A DNA stretch of 64,000 nucleotides from Phorcus lineatus. Its lineage: Eukaryota; Mollusca; Gastropoda; Trochida; Trochidae. Location of the stretch: contig OV121095.1 of assembly GCA_921293015.1 (NCBI GenBank), positions 36,057,484 to 36,121,483 on the forward strand, given 5' to 3'. Below are positions 1 through 16,460 of the stretch, piece after piece. Position 1 is the stretch's first letter; every line of letters begins with the position of its first letter. The translations under genes were made by a program, and so were the position numbers. The notes under the pieces are model-generated. The model was not told the DNA's origin and ran no database searches. It was given only the letters and a program-made list of their open reading frames with translations.

Positions 1-342
1 TTTGCTTGGAGCAAGATACAACAGAGATTGATATCTATGATATGATGAAGAAGTAAAGTTTCTACAAATTTCGCCATAAAGGGAGATTTTTGAGCCTTTA
101 TCTTTTGGTACAGAATAGCCAAGATCTTTGGGTTGTTCCCTCTTTGAATTTGTCATAATTTGAAGTTTTTATCCAGAAAATAACTTGCTTTTAGGTAATC
201 AGGTATATAAGTCCAGATGGCTAATGGAAAATCAAATCATCCGACCATCAGCAGTTGTCCTTTGCCTGTAGCCTATTCATTCACATTTTGACTGTACACA
301 TGAACTCAAATCCTGAAGAGCTACAGAGCCCATTAGGTAGCT

Positions 343-926
343 CAACATTTTGGAGAATATTACTAGCTCAGAAAAAGGCATCAGGCAGCATCAAGGTCAT
401 GTTCATTATAGAGGTGGGGCTGGGATAGCGCAGTGGTTAGCGCGTTCAGCTTCGGATCATGAGGTCCGTGGTTCCGGCCAGGGGCTCGGGAACTTTGTCT
501 GCAGTAGAGAACTGTTCTACACGCAGTCAGGTTTGGGTGCAATGCTTCACTGAATTTCAGCACAGTAACACCCATTGTTTGCTAGTTTCAGCCGATGCTC
601 GCAGGTTTCACTGCAATGCATAGCCACAATGGTGTTGCAGGATTTCTCATCGGGCTTTCTAGCAGCAGCGATATAAGTGAAGTATTTTTGAAAGCGGTGT
701 TAAACCCCATATCACCTCACCTCATTAAAGAGGTCACCTGATCAAGTTATCCCTCCATCTGTTGAATTTTCTTTTCCTATTTTTTACTCCAGGAATGGGA
801 ACATTTGACAAAGTGGTACTAGCTAAGAAAATCAGGCAGCACCATGGCCTGTAGGTGATGACAATGACAGATTATCTGATTAAGTTGTCCATTCATTTTG
901 TTGAATTTCGTTTTTGTGTTTTCCAG
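343..926 (+). pseudogene. Two decayed tandem copies of the PRKX glycine-loop exon start plus acceptor
   Basis: Bases 793-880 resemble the start of the real exon at 927, including an upstream pyrimidine tract and CCAG acceptor. The reading frame has the second loop glycine changed to Asp and an in-frame TAG where the real exon reads CTGAAG. A third, older copy begins near 343 and is interrupted by a SINE. With the SINE removed, the copies are spaced about 132-133 bp apart, so this is a tandem duplication of acceptor, exon start and part of the intron. Neither copy can encode a working kinase loop. The distal copy has lost a clear acceptor. Confidence 0.75.
414..723 (+). repeat. tRNA-derived SINE, full length, with probable target duplication
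   Basis: The head has an A box of the form TAGCGCAGTGG followed by a tRNA-like stretch. It continues with 'gcagtagagaactgttctac', a conserved middle with 'gcaatgcatagccacaatgg', and a tail 'ttaaacccc..cacctcacctc'. The flanks read ATTATAGA (406-413) and ATTAAAGA (724-731), a likely 8-bp target duplication. It splits the older PRKX exon copy. It is not a functional tRNA gene, because the tRNA-like part runs directly into SINE body. Confidence 0.85.
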
Positions 927-5701
<4,775 letters not shown>

Positions 5702-7280
5702 CTTGTTAATTCTGAACTGAGAATCGAATGAAAAAAGACAAAAATATCACAGCACCGCTCAGCCTTAGTGAAAGTGTTGCTCTGTCACCATATGGCTCTA
5801 GATTTTCAGATTTCTTGGCTTTTCATCATCTTCAATAACTGATCAAAGATTTTGAAAGGATTTATGAAGATGACAGAGTTGTTGGAAAGACAAAATAGAA
5901 TACAGCACTGCCCAGTTCCATGTCCTTCTGAGAACTTTGCTCTTGTGATGATGTCATTGAATGGCTTCAAGCTTCTGAGATTTCTGTCTTTCAGAGCATC
6001 GAACAAAACATGCAAATTAAAAACTTCATGATGATGGAGAAAATGGAATAAGAAAAGGATTAATAACTGTCCTGTACCAAGGCCTTCTGAAACACCTTGT
6101 TAGAGGATGTCTCCACAATGATGAACTGGCTTCTGTTTTACAATGCAATTGAGGATTCACAATTAACTTCAGTCATTTCTTTTGAACAAAGTTTGATAAA
6201 GTGTGTTTTAGGGATGGCCCTTGAAATAACAGATAACATATGGAAAACACAAAGGAACTGTCATTGACATAACAAAGGCTACATTTTAGCTTCTGAATTA
6301 ACTTTCATTTAAGTTTTGGGTGTAGATCTGTCCACTGCAAAATCATTTTATTCAACTAAGAATTGTCAATTCTCTTCTGGTGACTAAATGATGTTATAAC
6401 CGTTGATCATTTTAAAGGTAATGGTGACATAAATTGGAAATCCTAGTTTTAAATGTAACCAAACTATCGTGATAGGTCAAATGATTTTGACATAAAAAAA
6501 ACATCTTGGATGTTTATTTTAAAACAATAAACAGGGTGATAAAAGGTGTGATGAAATCAAATTATGTAAATTGGGTTGAAGATCACTGAGGTAGGGTTGA
6601 CAATAAATTCACTTGTTACTGTTGACAAAGTGAAAATAAGATGGTGTTAATTTGGTTGAAGATCTATGTCCTTTCGGGGCTACAGTAATTTAGTATGTGC
6701 AATAGGAATCACAAACAGGTTTGAGTTCAAAATATAAACTGATTATAAACCAATTTTCACACACAATGAAAAATATTAAATCTATATTGAGGTTTCACTT
6801 TTGTTTGAAGTTTGCTTAACGAAAGGAGAGAACTAAAAGAACCTTTTCCAAATACATTTTGAGTTATGTTCTGTCATGTGATCTGTTATATGTAACTTGT
6901 ATGGGTTGTTTTCTTACCTTTGTTGATTCCACTAATTTTACATGATTTTTGACAAGTTGTAACTTTGTTTGATTGATTGAATATATATAGTTTATGGAGA
7001 AGGGCAAACCATTGGCCAGTATTTTATTTGTATTAAATGCTGTTAAGAATTATGTCACTAGAATTTAAAACAGGGACAATGTAAATTTAGCGATTTCTTG
7101 TTTGTTTTGCATCAACACAAAAAAATTGTTATGTTAAAAAGATAGTTGAAAATAATGAAATGTATCAAACTTTATGAAAATTGTGTTGCATCAATTTTCA
7201 TTGGCAAATTTAGCTATAGCAAAATAGCTATCTCTAGTGCTTTTGTCTGATAATGAAAGATATTTCATTGCCAATGTTAA
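5702..7280 (+). other. PRKX 3' flank, probable 3' UTR
   Basis: No open frame of note follows the TAG stop. AATAAA hexamers occur near 6526 and 6601 and could end the transcript, but several others follow, so the cleavage site is not determined. Confidence 0.35.
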
Positions 7281-7500
7281 GTAGAAACAGGGTGCCACTG
7301 ACTAGGCAGCTGTAGTGCTTAGTCCGGTTCTCTGGGGGTGGTTGGTGCATGGTATAGTTTTTTTACTCTGGGGTGATTCCTACCATTAATCAGCATCATT
7401 ATCTTCATTTGAACGGTTCTATAGTAGGAACAGTCAAGAAAATATTAACACTGCAACTTCACTGCAATGCCACCCTGCAGTTTTTGGTGCAATACTAACA

Positions 7501-7620
7501 ACAGTTGGTTGCAATCTTTCCCTACAATGTTACATTGACAACCTCTGTGGTTTGAGGAAAACAGTTGGTTGCAATCTTTCCCTGCGATGTTACATTGACA
7601 ACCTCTGTGGTTTGAGGAAA
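7501..7620 (+). repeat. Perfectly spaced 60-bp direct duplication
   Basis: Bases 7501-7560 and 7561-7620 are the same 60-bp sequence with only two differences (CTACAATG versus CTGCGATG). The stretch before it, from about 7290, has SINE-like wording ('ggtgcaata', 'tcactgcaatgcca') and may be an old diverged repeat. Confidence 0.9.
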
Positions 7621-10600
7621 TTGCTGCACTAAACCCTAAGTCGTCTGACCTAACATTTTGTCTCTAAATTTGCTACATTTGTAGTGTTTTACTTGTAATA
7701 TCTGTGGCTTGATAGTGCCAATCAATAGTTGCAAGTTTTCTTGTTAGCACAATTATGTTTCAAGGTTTTTTGCAAGACTAATGATAGCAACTTTGGTTGG
7801 ACATGAACTTCATTTGAAAGGGAATTTAATCCCAAATCACTGCATTTCTCCTTTTCATTGATATTTGAGTTGAAATTCTCTTAATACATGCTCATAGGTT
7901 ACTCATGTGATATCTTCACACGTTAGATAAAATATAAAGATTTTCCTGGGTTCCCCTAAAAATCTCAAGCAGTGAAATTTGCAATATGAATTCAACCTCT
8001 TTTCTTCAGCTGTGTTAATATGATTGTCTTTGGTCTTACTAGAGACAAAATGCTCTCTCTGAAACAATGTTACACATCGTAAAACAGACTTTTCTTACCA
8101 CCAATAAGGATTCTCCTTAGATGGAATATAAAACATTTTGTACCCCATGGGGGAGATACAACAACAACAGTGGAGGGTAAAGTGACAGAGGTTATGTGGG
8201 AACTTAAAATTTTACTAACTGCTGTGGGGACAGAATGTGAGAGTTTGTGGAAGTAACTTCTTTTGTGTAACTTCTTTCTCTATAACAATTATGAATGTGT
8301 AAAATTACGAAAAATAACCTCCTTTTGATTTGGTAACACTAGTACCTTATATGGAGGGGTTTATCAGCAGTGTTATAAATATGTTTATCAAAATCGATAA
8401 AGGAAATTCTGTAAAATAACTACATCATTTTCATTTGTCTGAAGATCATTTGTGATCCCTTCTCTCAACATAGTCTATGATTCATGAAATGCCCTGATAG
8501 CATGGTGGCGCCCTTGGGAGCTTGGGAAAAAACTGTATATATTCATAAAAATTGTCGATGTTGTTTAAGTTATTTCTTTGTGATGTCTTCTAACGGTTGT
8601 GTTTTGTTGTATAAATAGAAGTTTTCAGTTAGACTAGTTAGTCTAGCTTGTTCTGATTTAAATATTTTGTAAGTTTATTATTTATTTTAGGAGTTAAATG
8701 TTTGTAATATATTTGTTTGTTCACTATATATATACTTATGTCTTTCCTTACCTCAAAGGCAAGTAACAGGGTTTTTGACAATTCCATTTGATATTTGCAT
8801 TTTCCCCCTTTGGTAACTGTTTTGAACAAATTCATTGTAACATTATATTGATGTGAATGTAAAGTCTTCATCCATTCGTTAGAAATAATCAGATAAATCT
8901 AATTAACCTTTTCTAGCCATGTATCAGCTAGCCTTTCATTGTTGAAAGAGTATTACTGTATAAATATTTTACCTTTTCCATCTCCAATTTCTTAAAATAA
9001 TTTTTAAAAGATCTGATGATATTGCATATAAATATCCAAACAAATAAGTCATTTGAAAACTTGTTACCTCAATTTGAATATAATGAATAAAATGAATATA
9101 AAATGATTTGATATTATTTCATGTCAATTTCTCTCAACAAAACCATTAAATACTATTAATCACCTCTCTAGTCAGTAATTTGATGTAAGGAAATCTGGGT
9201 TTTTATCAAGGGGATATAAACCATGCAATATTTGCACAGATATCACAAACAGGGTTAAAATTGTCTTACACAGCAACCTAAGTACTTGGCCAAAGTATAA
9301 AGATAGTGGTGCTTTAAAAGGATATTTACTAGGGGTATTTTGTGGGGGAAAGAATATTTTTCTGTCACTTAATTCTTTTCAAAACCATTTTTTTTTTTTA
9401 TCATATTTGTCTGTTCAAAAGTGTATTGAATTTTTAATCTTGTCATTTTTGGAATTGTAAAAAATGTTCAAGCCCATTTGATTATGATTTATCCATTTAA
9501 TGAGATTTTGTTTTATCAGAGGTACACCATGTGCAACGAAAAGGTCTCTTTTATTGAAAAAGGTGACCTGACCTGTTGAATTTTTTTATTAAGTGGATTT
9601 CATGATAACATGAACAGACCTAGTGTTTTTATATTCAAAGTTATCATGCACCATTATGCAAAAGGTGTTTTCCGAAGATAATGCGGAAACGTAATCGTGC
9701 AAGTTATTTAAAAAGACAGTCCTATCTGGGTATTTTTCTGGAAATTCATCAATTTATTTTTTTCGTGTCGTTTCGCTCAAAACAAAATGGTGGATCAAGC
9801 ACTTTATTCGTGGAAATTTCTAGAATTTTTTCCCAATGACACATGTCCCAGTTTCAGCCCAGCAAATGATACATATCCTGTCAAGACTGAGTATAACCGA
9901 TCAAACTGACATTCAAAATGTTTATTTATGTTCTCATGAGACAAATACTTTCTCGTTAACCTCTCGATATGTTTGTGAATTATCAGTGAGGTTGTGTACA
10001 TTTGAGGTTGTTACATTTGAATGTTAATGAAACATGGTTAGAATTCTGAATCCTCATTGAAATAATCTATTATTATCATAATGATAAATATGAAATATTT
10101 CCTCGAATCCTATTTCTCAATATTTTCTGTAACAATTTTCATATTTGTCATTGTGTTCTGGACAAAAATATGATTTAAATTTCTGATACTGTAAAGAACT
10201 TTTAAGGAGGTGAATTAGTTGGGATAATGTCGCTATGGAGATTTGACATATTTTTTGTAACCCAATTTCACAAAAATTGTAAGAGATTTAATGATAGAAT
10301 GCAGCATGGCATTATCTTTCATATTTTTATTTTGCTGAAAGCTATCTTTCACTTTGAAAGTTTCAATCAATATCTAGAAAATCAAGTTGTTGAACTTTAA
10401 TTTGTGTCCGTTAGTTATGAAGATTTGATTAAAAGTTTTATTGTTTTTTTGTTTTGATTTTCACTTTTGTTTTTTGTTATTCATTATGATTATGTTCTAT
10501 GTGTATATTGCAAATATTTTGTTTAGATTGACTGTTTTAAAAAAAAAAAAATTTTAAAGTTTGTTATGTTATAATTCTTCATAAATTATGTCTTCCAAGA

Positions 10601-11333
10601 TTATCAAGAAAACATCTTAAAGAACTTTTGAATGGTAATTTTATTAATTTACGATTTTTTGTTTAACTTAATCTCCCTTTGAAGCGGTCCTTCATATTTA
10701 GGTATCAGCTCAGAAACATTTCATCTGAAATATAGATCTAATAAGATATTCATATATAAAACTATAAATTTTATTGATCTGATATTTTGCTTGATTTAAG
10801 TAAAGTACCAATTTGACGTACAAAACTTGTTTCCACAGATAATGTATTTTTCTTTTAAGAGAATATTTATTGTGGTTGTTGACAAAAATATATTTGTGAT
10901 TTTTATTACTATTATTTGTTAAGTTCATCAATGATTTACTCTGGTTGTTCAGTTCTTGTTCTAAGGAGATTACATTTAAAAAAATGTTTTTAATAACTAA
11001 TTGAATTAATTGAGAACGCTTCATATTGAAATTGAATTAGGAAGTGCTCATCTATTGTCAGAATTCAATTGTATTCAAAATTATTTTTTAAAAAGTAGAC
11101 AAGTGTTAAGATGTACATGAATAGTCATTTTACTTGTTGATTAATGTGTTGTTTTGTTTATGTCCAGTGTCTGCCACGGGTTTGAATCTCGCCCAGACCC
11201 GACACCACTTCCATCTACAAGAACAGATCATTACCCATATTTTCATATGAGCACATGTTAATTTTTGCTTGGCATTAATTGTTTAGTTTGAATTCACATA
11301 TTTTCTAATCTTTAACATTATCAAAAGTTGTTT
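7621..11333. other. Intergenic stretch without recognisable genes
   Basis: AT-rich sequence with only short chance ORFs, none longer than about 104 codons and none with a recognisable domain. I see no RNA gene or clear repeat here. Confidence 0.6.
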
Positions 11334-11688
11334 AAGAGGCAGCAGCACATTTTTCTTGGACAAATAAAGTGTCACAAAAACAAAAATAAATGTTATCAAT
11401 TGCAAGACAATTTTTATCAAAGAAACATTTCTAAAATGAAAGTACCATGTTTAGTCAAACAACGGGAATCCATTTCCTGAACTCAAAGATTGAAAAGTGT
11501 TAGCACAAAAATGACCGCTATTGGTGTTTGTTTGATACTTAATTATCTTTCCTACGTATTCGGACAATTGGTTTGAGTAATGAGATATTATTTGACCCTC
11601 TAAAGATGATACATTTGGCAAATACTAATGTTTAGTGGGAAAGATTTGAAGAAATAAAAAAAATTTTAAATGTGCCACTGCCACTTTA
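11334..11688. repeat. Non-autonomous TIR element, diverged
   Basis: The left end 'taagaggcagcagcacat' is the inverted match, with about three mismatches, of the right end 'atgtgccactgccacttt'. The interior carries the block 'tttgaccctc..gatgatacatttggcaaa', which appears reversed in the element at 12771-13007 and near 18712-18770. It is a dispersed family, probably a MITE. Confidence 0.6.
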
Positions 11689-12581
11689 ATGATTTTCCAA
11701 TAGCAAATAATCACAAAAGAATTTAGCCAGTTTCTTGCTGGGTGATTAATATAGAATAGAATGTCTGCAAGTTATTACATTCAAAAGTGTACTATATGGC
11801 CATAACGTAACTCACGCAAATTTTTGTGTACCCTCGTTTTTGCTCAGGTACTATGAAATTTTTCTCTTGCTTTGTAAAAGTTATGTGACACACTCACGAG
11901 AGTTGTAATCCCTTCATTTACCCACATGTAGATGGTCCTGACTTAGAGATAGCCATTGAATTTGTGATACAATTGTCCACCAACGTCAGCCCTTCTGCCA
12001 AAGACATTCATTGAACTATGCAATCGATTGTGAACAACTGTAAAAATATGACTACTCCTTAATTTGGTTGTTTTCACTCAAAATAAAAAATGTTGCAACA
12101 TACATTGTGTTTTGTTTTACACATGTGTAGTTACTGCATTAACTCCCCATAAAATATTTTCATTTTGGCGAGCAGCAGTTCTGATGGAGAAGTCAATACA
12201 TGAAAACATCACCAACTACCTACTGCTAGAGGATGTTTCATGACTTGACAAAGGCTGATGAAGTAAAAAAAAACTGAACCATGACATACAAATTTGAATA
12301 TTTATTCAAACATTTGAAATCACATAACAATTAACATTTATAAGATCACTGCTAAAAGCAGATAGTTGAAACATAACAGTTTTGAACTACATTAAAAAAT
12401 TCTATGAGTTCAATTCTATATGATATAGACCATTAAAATAGATAACATTTGTAAGTAACAAATCAAACTGTAATATTCTACAACCAATAACTCTGTCATT
12501 TACATATTGAATATTACTGGTTGATGTCATGAAAGCGGACTTTGTAAGGGCAGAAGTTATGGTTAAAGTTCCTATAGTGAG

Positions 12582-13088
12582 GAACTTTTTCTCTAGTTCA
12601 ATTAATACAAAAGTTAGTTAACCCTCTTGCAGGTAAAGGCAGCCGACTCCATTGATGTTCAAATGATTCAACAGATGGTTAAATAGGGTCTTATGGTTAG
12701 GGACTTTTTCTTAAGTTCTCTTAATACGAAAGTATTCCACCTTGATCCCAAAATATAAGTATTTAGTCAAAGGGGCAGTAGCATGTTTTTAAAATGATTA
12801 ATTTCTTCACATTCCTCAAGATATGAATATGTTTATGCCAAATGCATTAACTTCAGAGGGTCAAACACATCGTTATTCAATTAAATTGTTACAGTTGTGT
12901 GAGAACTGCATCTATCAATTAAAAATGATTGGCTTGCATTTGGTAACATATATTTTTGTTTTCGTGAGATCACTTTGATTACCTAAAACGCGGCGCTACT
13001 GCTCCCTAACGTTTTCACAGCAGTGGGCAGCATTTGCAGCCATGATTCCATTGATGTTCAGACAATCCAGCAGATGATTAAGTATTGA
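12582..13088. repeat. Two-unit tandem duplication split by a MITE
   Basis: 'aggaactttttctctagtt' at 12582 recurs as 'agggactttttcttaagtt' at 12702. The block 'ccattgatgttcaaatgattc' at 12649 recurs as 'ccattgatgttcagacaatcc' at 13047. The period is about 120 bp once the element at 12771-13007 is removed. Read on the minus strand, the blocks give a short 'NHL..LNING' frame in both units. I do not recognise the source. Confidence 0.55.
12771..13007. repeat. MITE-like TIR element, 237 bp
   Basis: It begins AGGGGCAGTAGC and ends GCTACTGCTCCCT, an inverted pair with one insertion. The interior shares 'tgccaaatgcattaacttcagagggtcaaac' blocks with the copies at 11334 and 18712. No coding capacity is visible. 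Confidence 0.65.
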
Positions 13089-13669
13089 AAATAAGCTTCC
13101 CTGCATATCCCATATGACATTTGAAATTATATTTCAAAAACATAAATACTGATTAGAATATAGACTCCATATAGCCTCTGTATTTTGGCATTAAGTTTGT
13201 GACTAAATATCTGCTGTATATATATTGAAAATTATCATGGTTGTCAAAAGAGAAGATACCACAAACAAGAATGAATTTGTATCAGAAACAAACAATAAAA
13301 TGATAAACTTAAAATAGAAATAAATAGAAAATCTCACCCAAGTGTCTTCTGAAACATGAATGAATTTATACTGAAAAGGTTGCATTTATAAGTGCAAAAA
13401 ATTGTGTATGCAATTTACAGGTATCCCTTTTCTTTAATCATTTCAAATACATATACAACTTTATTATCCTTTCTTGAATTCATTTATCGATCTTTATTCT
13501 AGATATGAATATATTTAAATGCAATTATCTATGTCTCTTTTTTCAAAATAACACCACAATAACACAAAAATCACTTTCATAATACCTAGAGTTTATCACA
13601 ATTATGTCGAGTCAAATTAGGTATATATCAATGCCATTTATCAATCTTTCAATATAAATCAAAACTAAC

Positions 13670-14835
13670 CTCATTAACACTGTCATAACAACAACATTTT
13701 CTAAGACAAAGTCATTACAATTAAGTCAATATGAAAATAGCTTGAAATCTTATTAGGAATCTTCCAAAAGTCAAAAAGGCCAGAGATGCATCAATAAAAC
13801 ACAATAATAAAGTGTAAATAACAACAATAAAAGCATAATCAGTGGTTTCATCAAGCGTCACCAAATGATTACTATCATAACAACTACTTTCTCTAAGACA
13901 AGGTCATTACATTCATTAAGTGGATATGAAAATATCTTTCCCATTAGGAATCTTCCAAAAGTCAAAAAGGCCAGAGATACATCAATAATACACAATAATA
14001 TGGTGTAAATAACAACAATAAAAGTATAATCAGTGGTTTCATCAAGCGTCACCAAATGATTACTATCATAACAACTACTTTCTCTAAGACAAGGTCATTA
14101 CATTCATTAAGTGGATATGAAAATATCTTTCCCATTAGGAATCTTCCAAAAGTCAAAAAGGCCAGAGATACATCAATAATACACAATAATATGGTGTAAA
14201 TAACAACAATAAAAGTATAATCAGTGGTTTCATCAAGCGTCACCAAATGATTACTATCATAACAACTACTTTCTCTAAGACAAGGTCATTACATTCATTA
14301 AGTGGATATGAAAATATCTTTCCCATTAGGAATCTTCCAAAAGTCAAAAAGGCCAGAGATGCATCAATAAAACACAATAATAAAGTGTAAATAACGTACA
14401 ACAATAAAAACATAATCAGTGGTTTCATCAAGCGTCACCAAATGATTACTATCATAACAACTACTTTCCCTAAGACAAGGTCATTACATTCATTAAGTGG
14501 ATATGAAAATATCTTTCCCATTAGGAATCTTCCAAAAGTCAAAAAGGCCAGAGATGCATCAATAAAACACAATAATAAAGTGTAAATAACAACAATAAAA
14601 GCATAATCAGTGGTTTCATCAAGCGTCACCAAATGATTACTATCATAACAACTACTTTCTCTAAGACAAGGTCATTACATTCATTAAGTGGATATGAAAA
14701 TATCTTTCCCATTAGGAATCTTCCAATAGTCAAAATAAGGCCAGAGATACATCAATAATACACAATAATATGGTGTAAATAACAACAATAAAAACATAAT
14801 CAGTGGTTTCATCAAACATCACCAAATTATTACTT
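13670..14835. repeat. 191-bp satellite array, about six units
   Basis: Units start near 13672, 13856, 14047, 14238, 14433 and 14630 and are 191 to 197 bp long. The three middle units are nearly identical and the outer ones are diverged. Each intact unit holds a minus-strand open frame of about 63-65 codons starting MVTLDETTDY, rich in hydrophobic residues, and ending in the next unit. Because 191 is not a multiple of three, the frames stay separate instead of forming one long ORF. No promoter or relative is recognised, so I treat the frame as probably incidental. Confidence 0.9.
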
Positions 14836-15146
14836 TCATGGTGAACTAAAATTGCACAACAGATTTGTAAAAGTAGACCAATATGTAAAATAAATATACA
14901 ACCATAAGCTTTAAAGGCATATTTGGCATAATGCTTACTGGGAAATCATTAAATAAATTGTTATCAAACATTCTAGAAGAAATATTGGCTATAATTAGGG
15001 CAAAAATCATTATCATATTTAAATGCTCATATGTAGATAAAAAGTCATACTTGTTCTTCGTTAATGTCTTTTCTATTAATGACCACAATATGAACTGTTA
15101 TAAAAGAGCAGTAACACATGTCATTATCACCATTTCAGTACTCTAA

Positions 15147-15404
15147 CAGGGCCCCAGATAAGATGCATATCTGCGTAAAATACGCACGGGTAATTCAGAT
15201 CTCGCATTAAAAATGAAATCAATGAGTGACAGATACCCACTGTGGAAAATATAATCAACGACTAACATCGAAAAAGATGCTAACTTGGAATGAGTATCTG
15301 AAAACCTTGAAATACTCCTAGTTTTTTCATTTAGTAATTTTACTCCTCAATTTATATTTTGAGGATTGAAATACCCCGAGTCCAATTAATTATCTGGGGC
15401 CCTG
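15147..15404. mobile_element. TIR transposable element, 258 bp, with 5-bp target duplication
   Basis: The ends are a perfect 15-bp inverted repeat (CAGGGCCCCAGATAA and its complement). The element is flanked on both sides by TCTAA (15142-15146 and 15405-15409). There is no transposase, so it is a non-autonomous element. The CAGGG start resembles hAT-type ends, but hAT elements usually make 8-bp duplications, so the superfamily is open. Confidence 0.8.
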
Positions 15405-15919
15405 TCTAATAAATTGATAATTCTTCAAATGATACAAGACAGTCTTAAAAAATAAATAAAGATATAGATAATATAGATAAATAGATATCATGCTCACTGG
15501 TCGATTGTTGGAACATGTTTGTGGTAATCGTAAAGAGATTACCAAACAACCTTGCTTAATGACATTAGTATCAATGTCCAAACGTCTCTTATACAGAATA
15601 AAGAAGTTGTTTATCCATAAAAAGTCTCATTATTTTTCAGGAATCCAACTGATATTCAAAGAGGTCACTTTGATTAATTGATGAGAAAAATTAATTTTAG
15701 TTAATGTTTTGATAGAAAAATTAATATAAGTGTATTGCAGGGAATTTTTAATTCTGTTCATTACTTTACAGAAAAAAGGATATTTTTATGAATGAGATAC
15801 AATTGTGAGCAGTTCATATGTAATATTGATGTCATAACTTCAAACTACTATCTCATTATACTTGCAGCAGTATTACACTAGCTTCCTATTGCCATATCTA
15901 TAGAACACTGCATTTTCTT

Positions 15920-16460
15920 TACAGTGCGTATCACGCTTATTGGTGTTTTACTCCATGGTTAATGGTTGAGGATCTGAATGGTTCAGAATTCTATCATTTT
16001 GGACAGATTAGGAACTGAAAACACCAACACATCATTATGACTACCCACAGTTTCTTATAAAATAATATTTTCTGATTGAAAATTCAAAGATAAATCTGTA
16101 TAATGCTCAATGGTCTTTGCCTCTGCAGTTGATGGTTGAGGATCTGAAGGCTCAGACATCTGTCAAATTGGACGGCATAGGTACAGATTACACCAACATT
16201 GTCATTATGAATAAGTTCAAGTTGATAAAGAATCTGTTGCTTCTTGCTGAATAATTAAAGATAAATCACATGTGAATCAGCTGGGTACGTATTAACGTCA
16301 TTGGTCTTTGACTCTGCAGTTGATGGTTGTGGATCTTAACGCCCTCAATCTTCCATCATAATGGACAGCACAAGCACTAATTACACCAAAATTATTTTAT
16401 AAATAAATTATACATACAGTTTGACATAAAATAAGATTGTTCTTACTGAAAATTGAAAGG
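15920..16460 (-). pseudogene. Three decayed tandem copies of the tetraspanin C-terminal coding end
   Basis: Downstream of the tetraspanin stop, blocks at about 15925-16040, 16098-16215 and 16284-16400 each repeat the order seen in the real 3' coding end (16484-16600). The order is 'gtctctgacatcacagttgacggttg', then 'cagacttctgtcatacttgacagcatagg', then 'acaccaacattgt'. Spacing is about 180 bp. Each copy has substitutions and small indels that break the frame, so none can serve as an alternative C terminus without repair. Confidence 0.75.

Noticed and set aside
414..490. tRNA gene candidate (A and B boxes)
   Set aside because: It is the head of a SINE with body, tail and target duplication. 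The same head recurs at 1431, 47391 and 49341.
11160..11215. B-box-like 'gggtttgaatctcgcccag' as a tRNA or SINE head
   Set aside because: There is no A box or SINE body around it. Too short to support.
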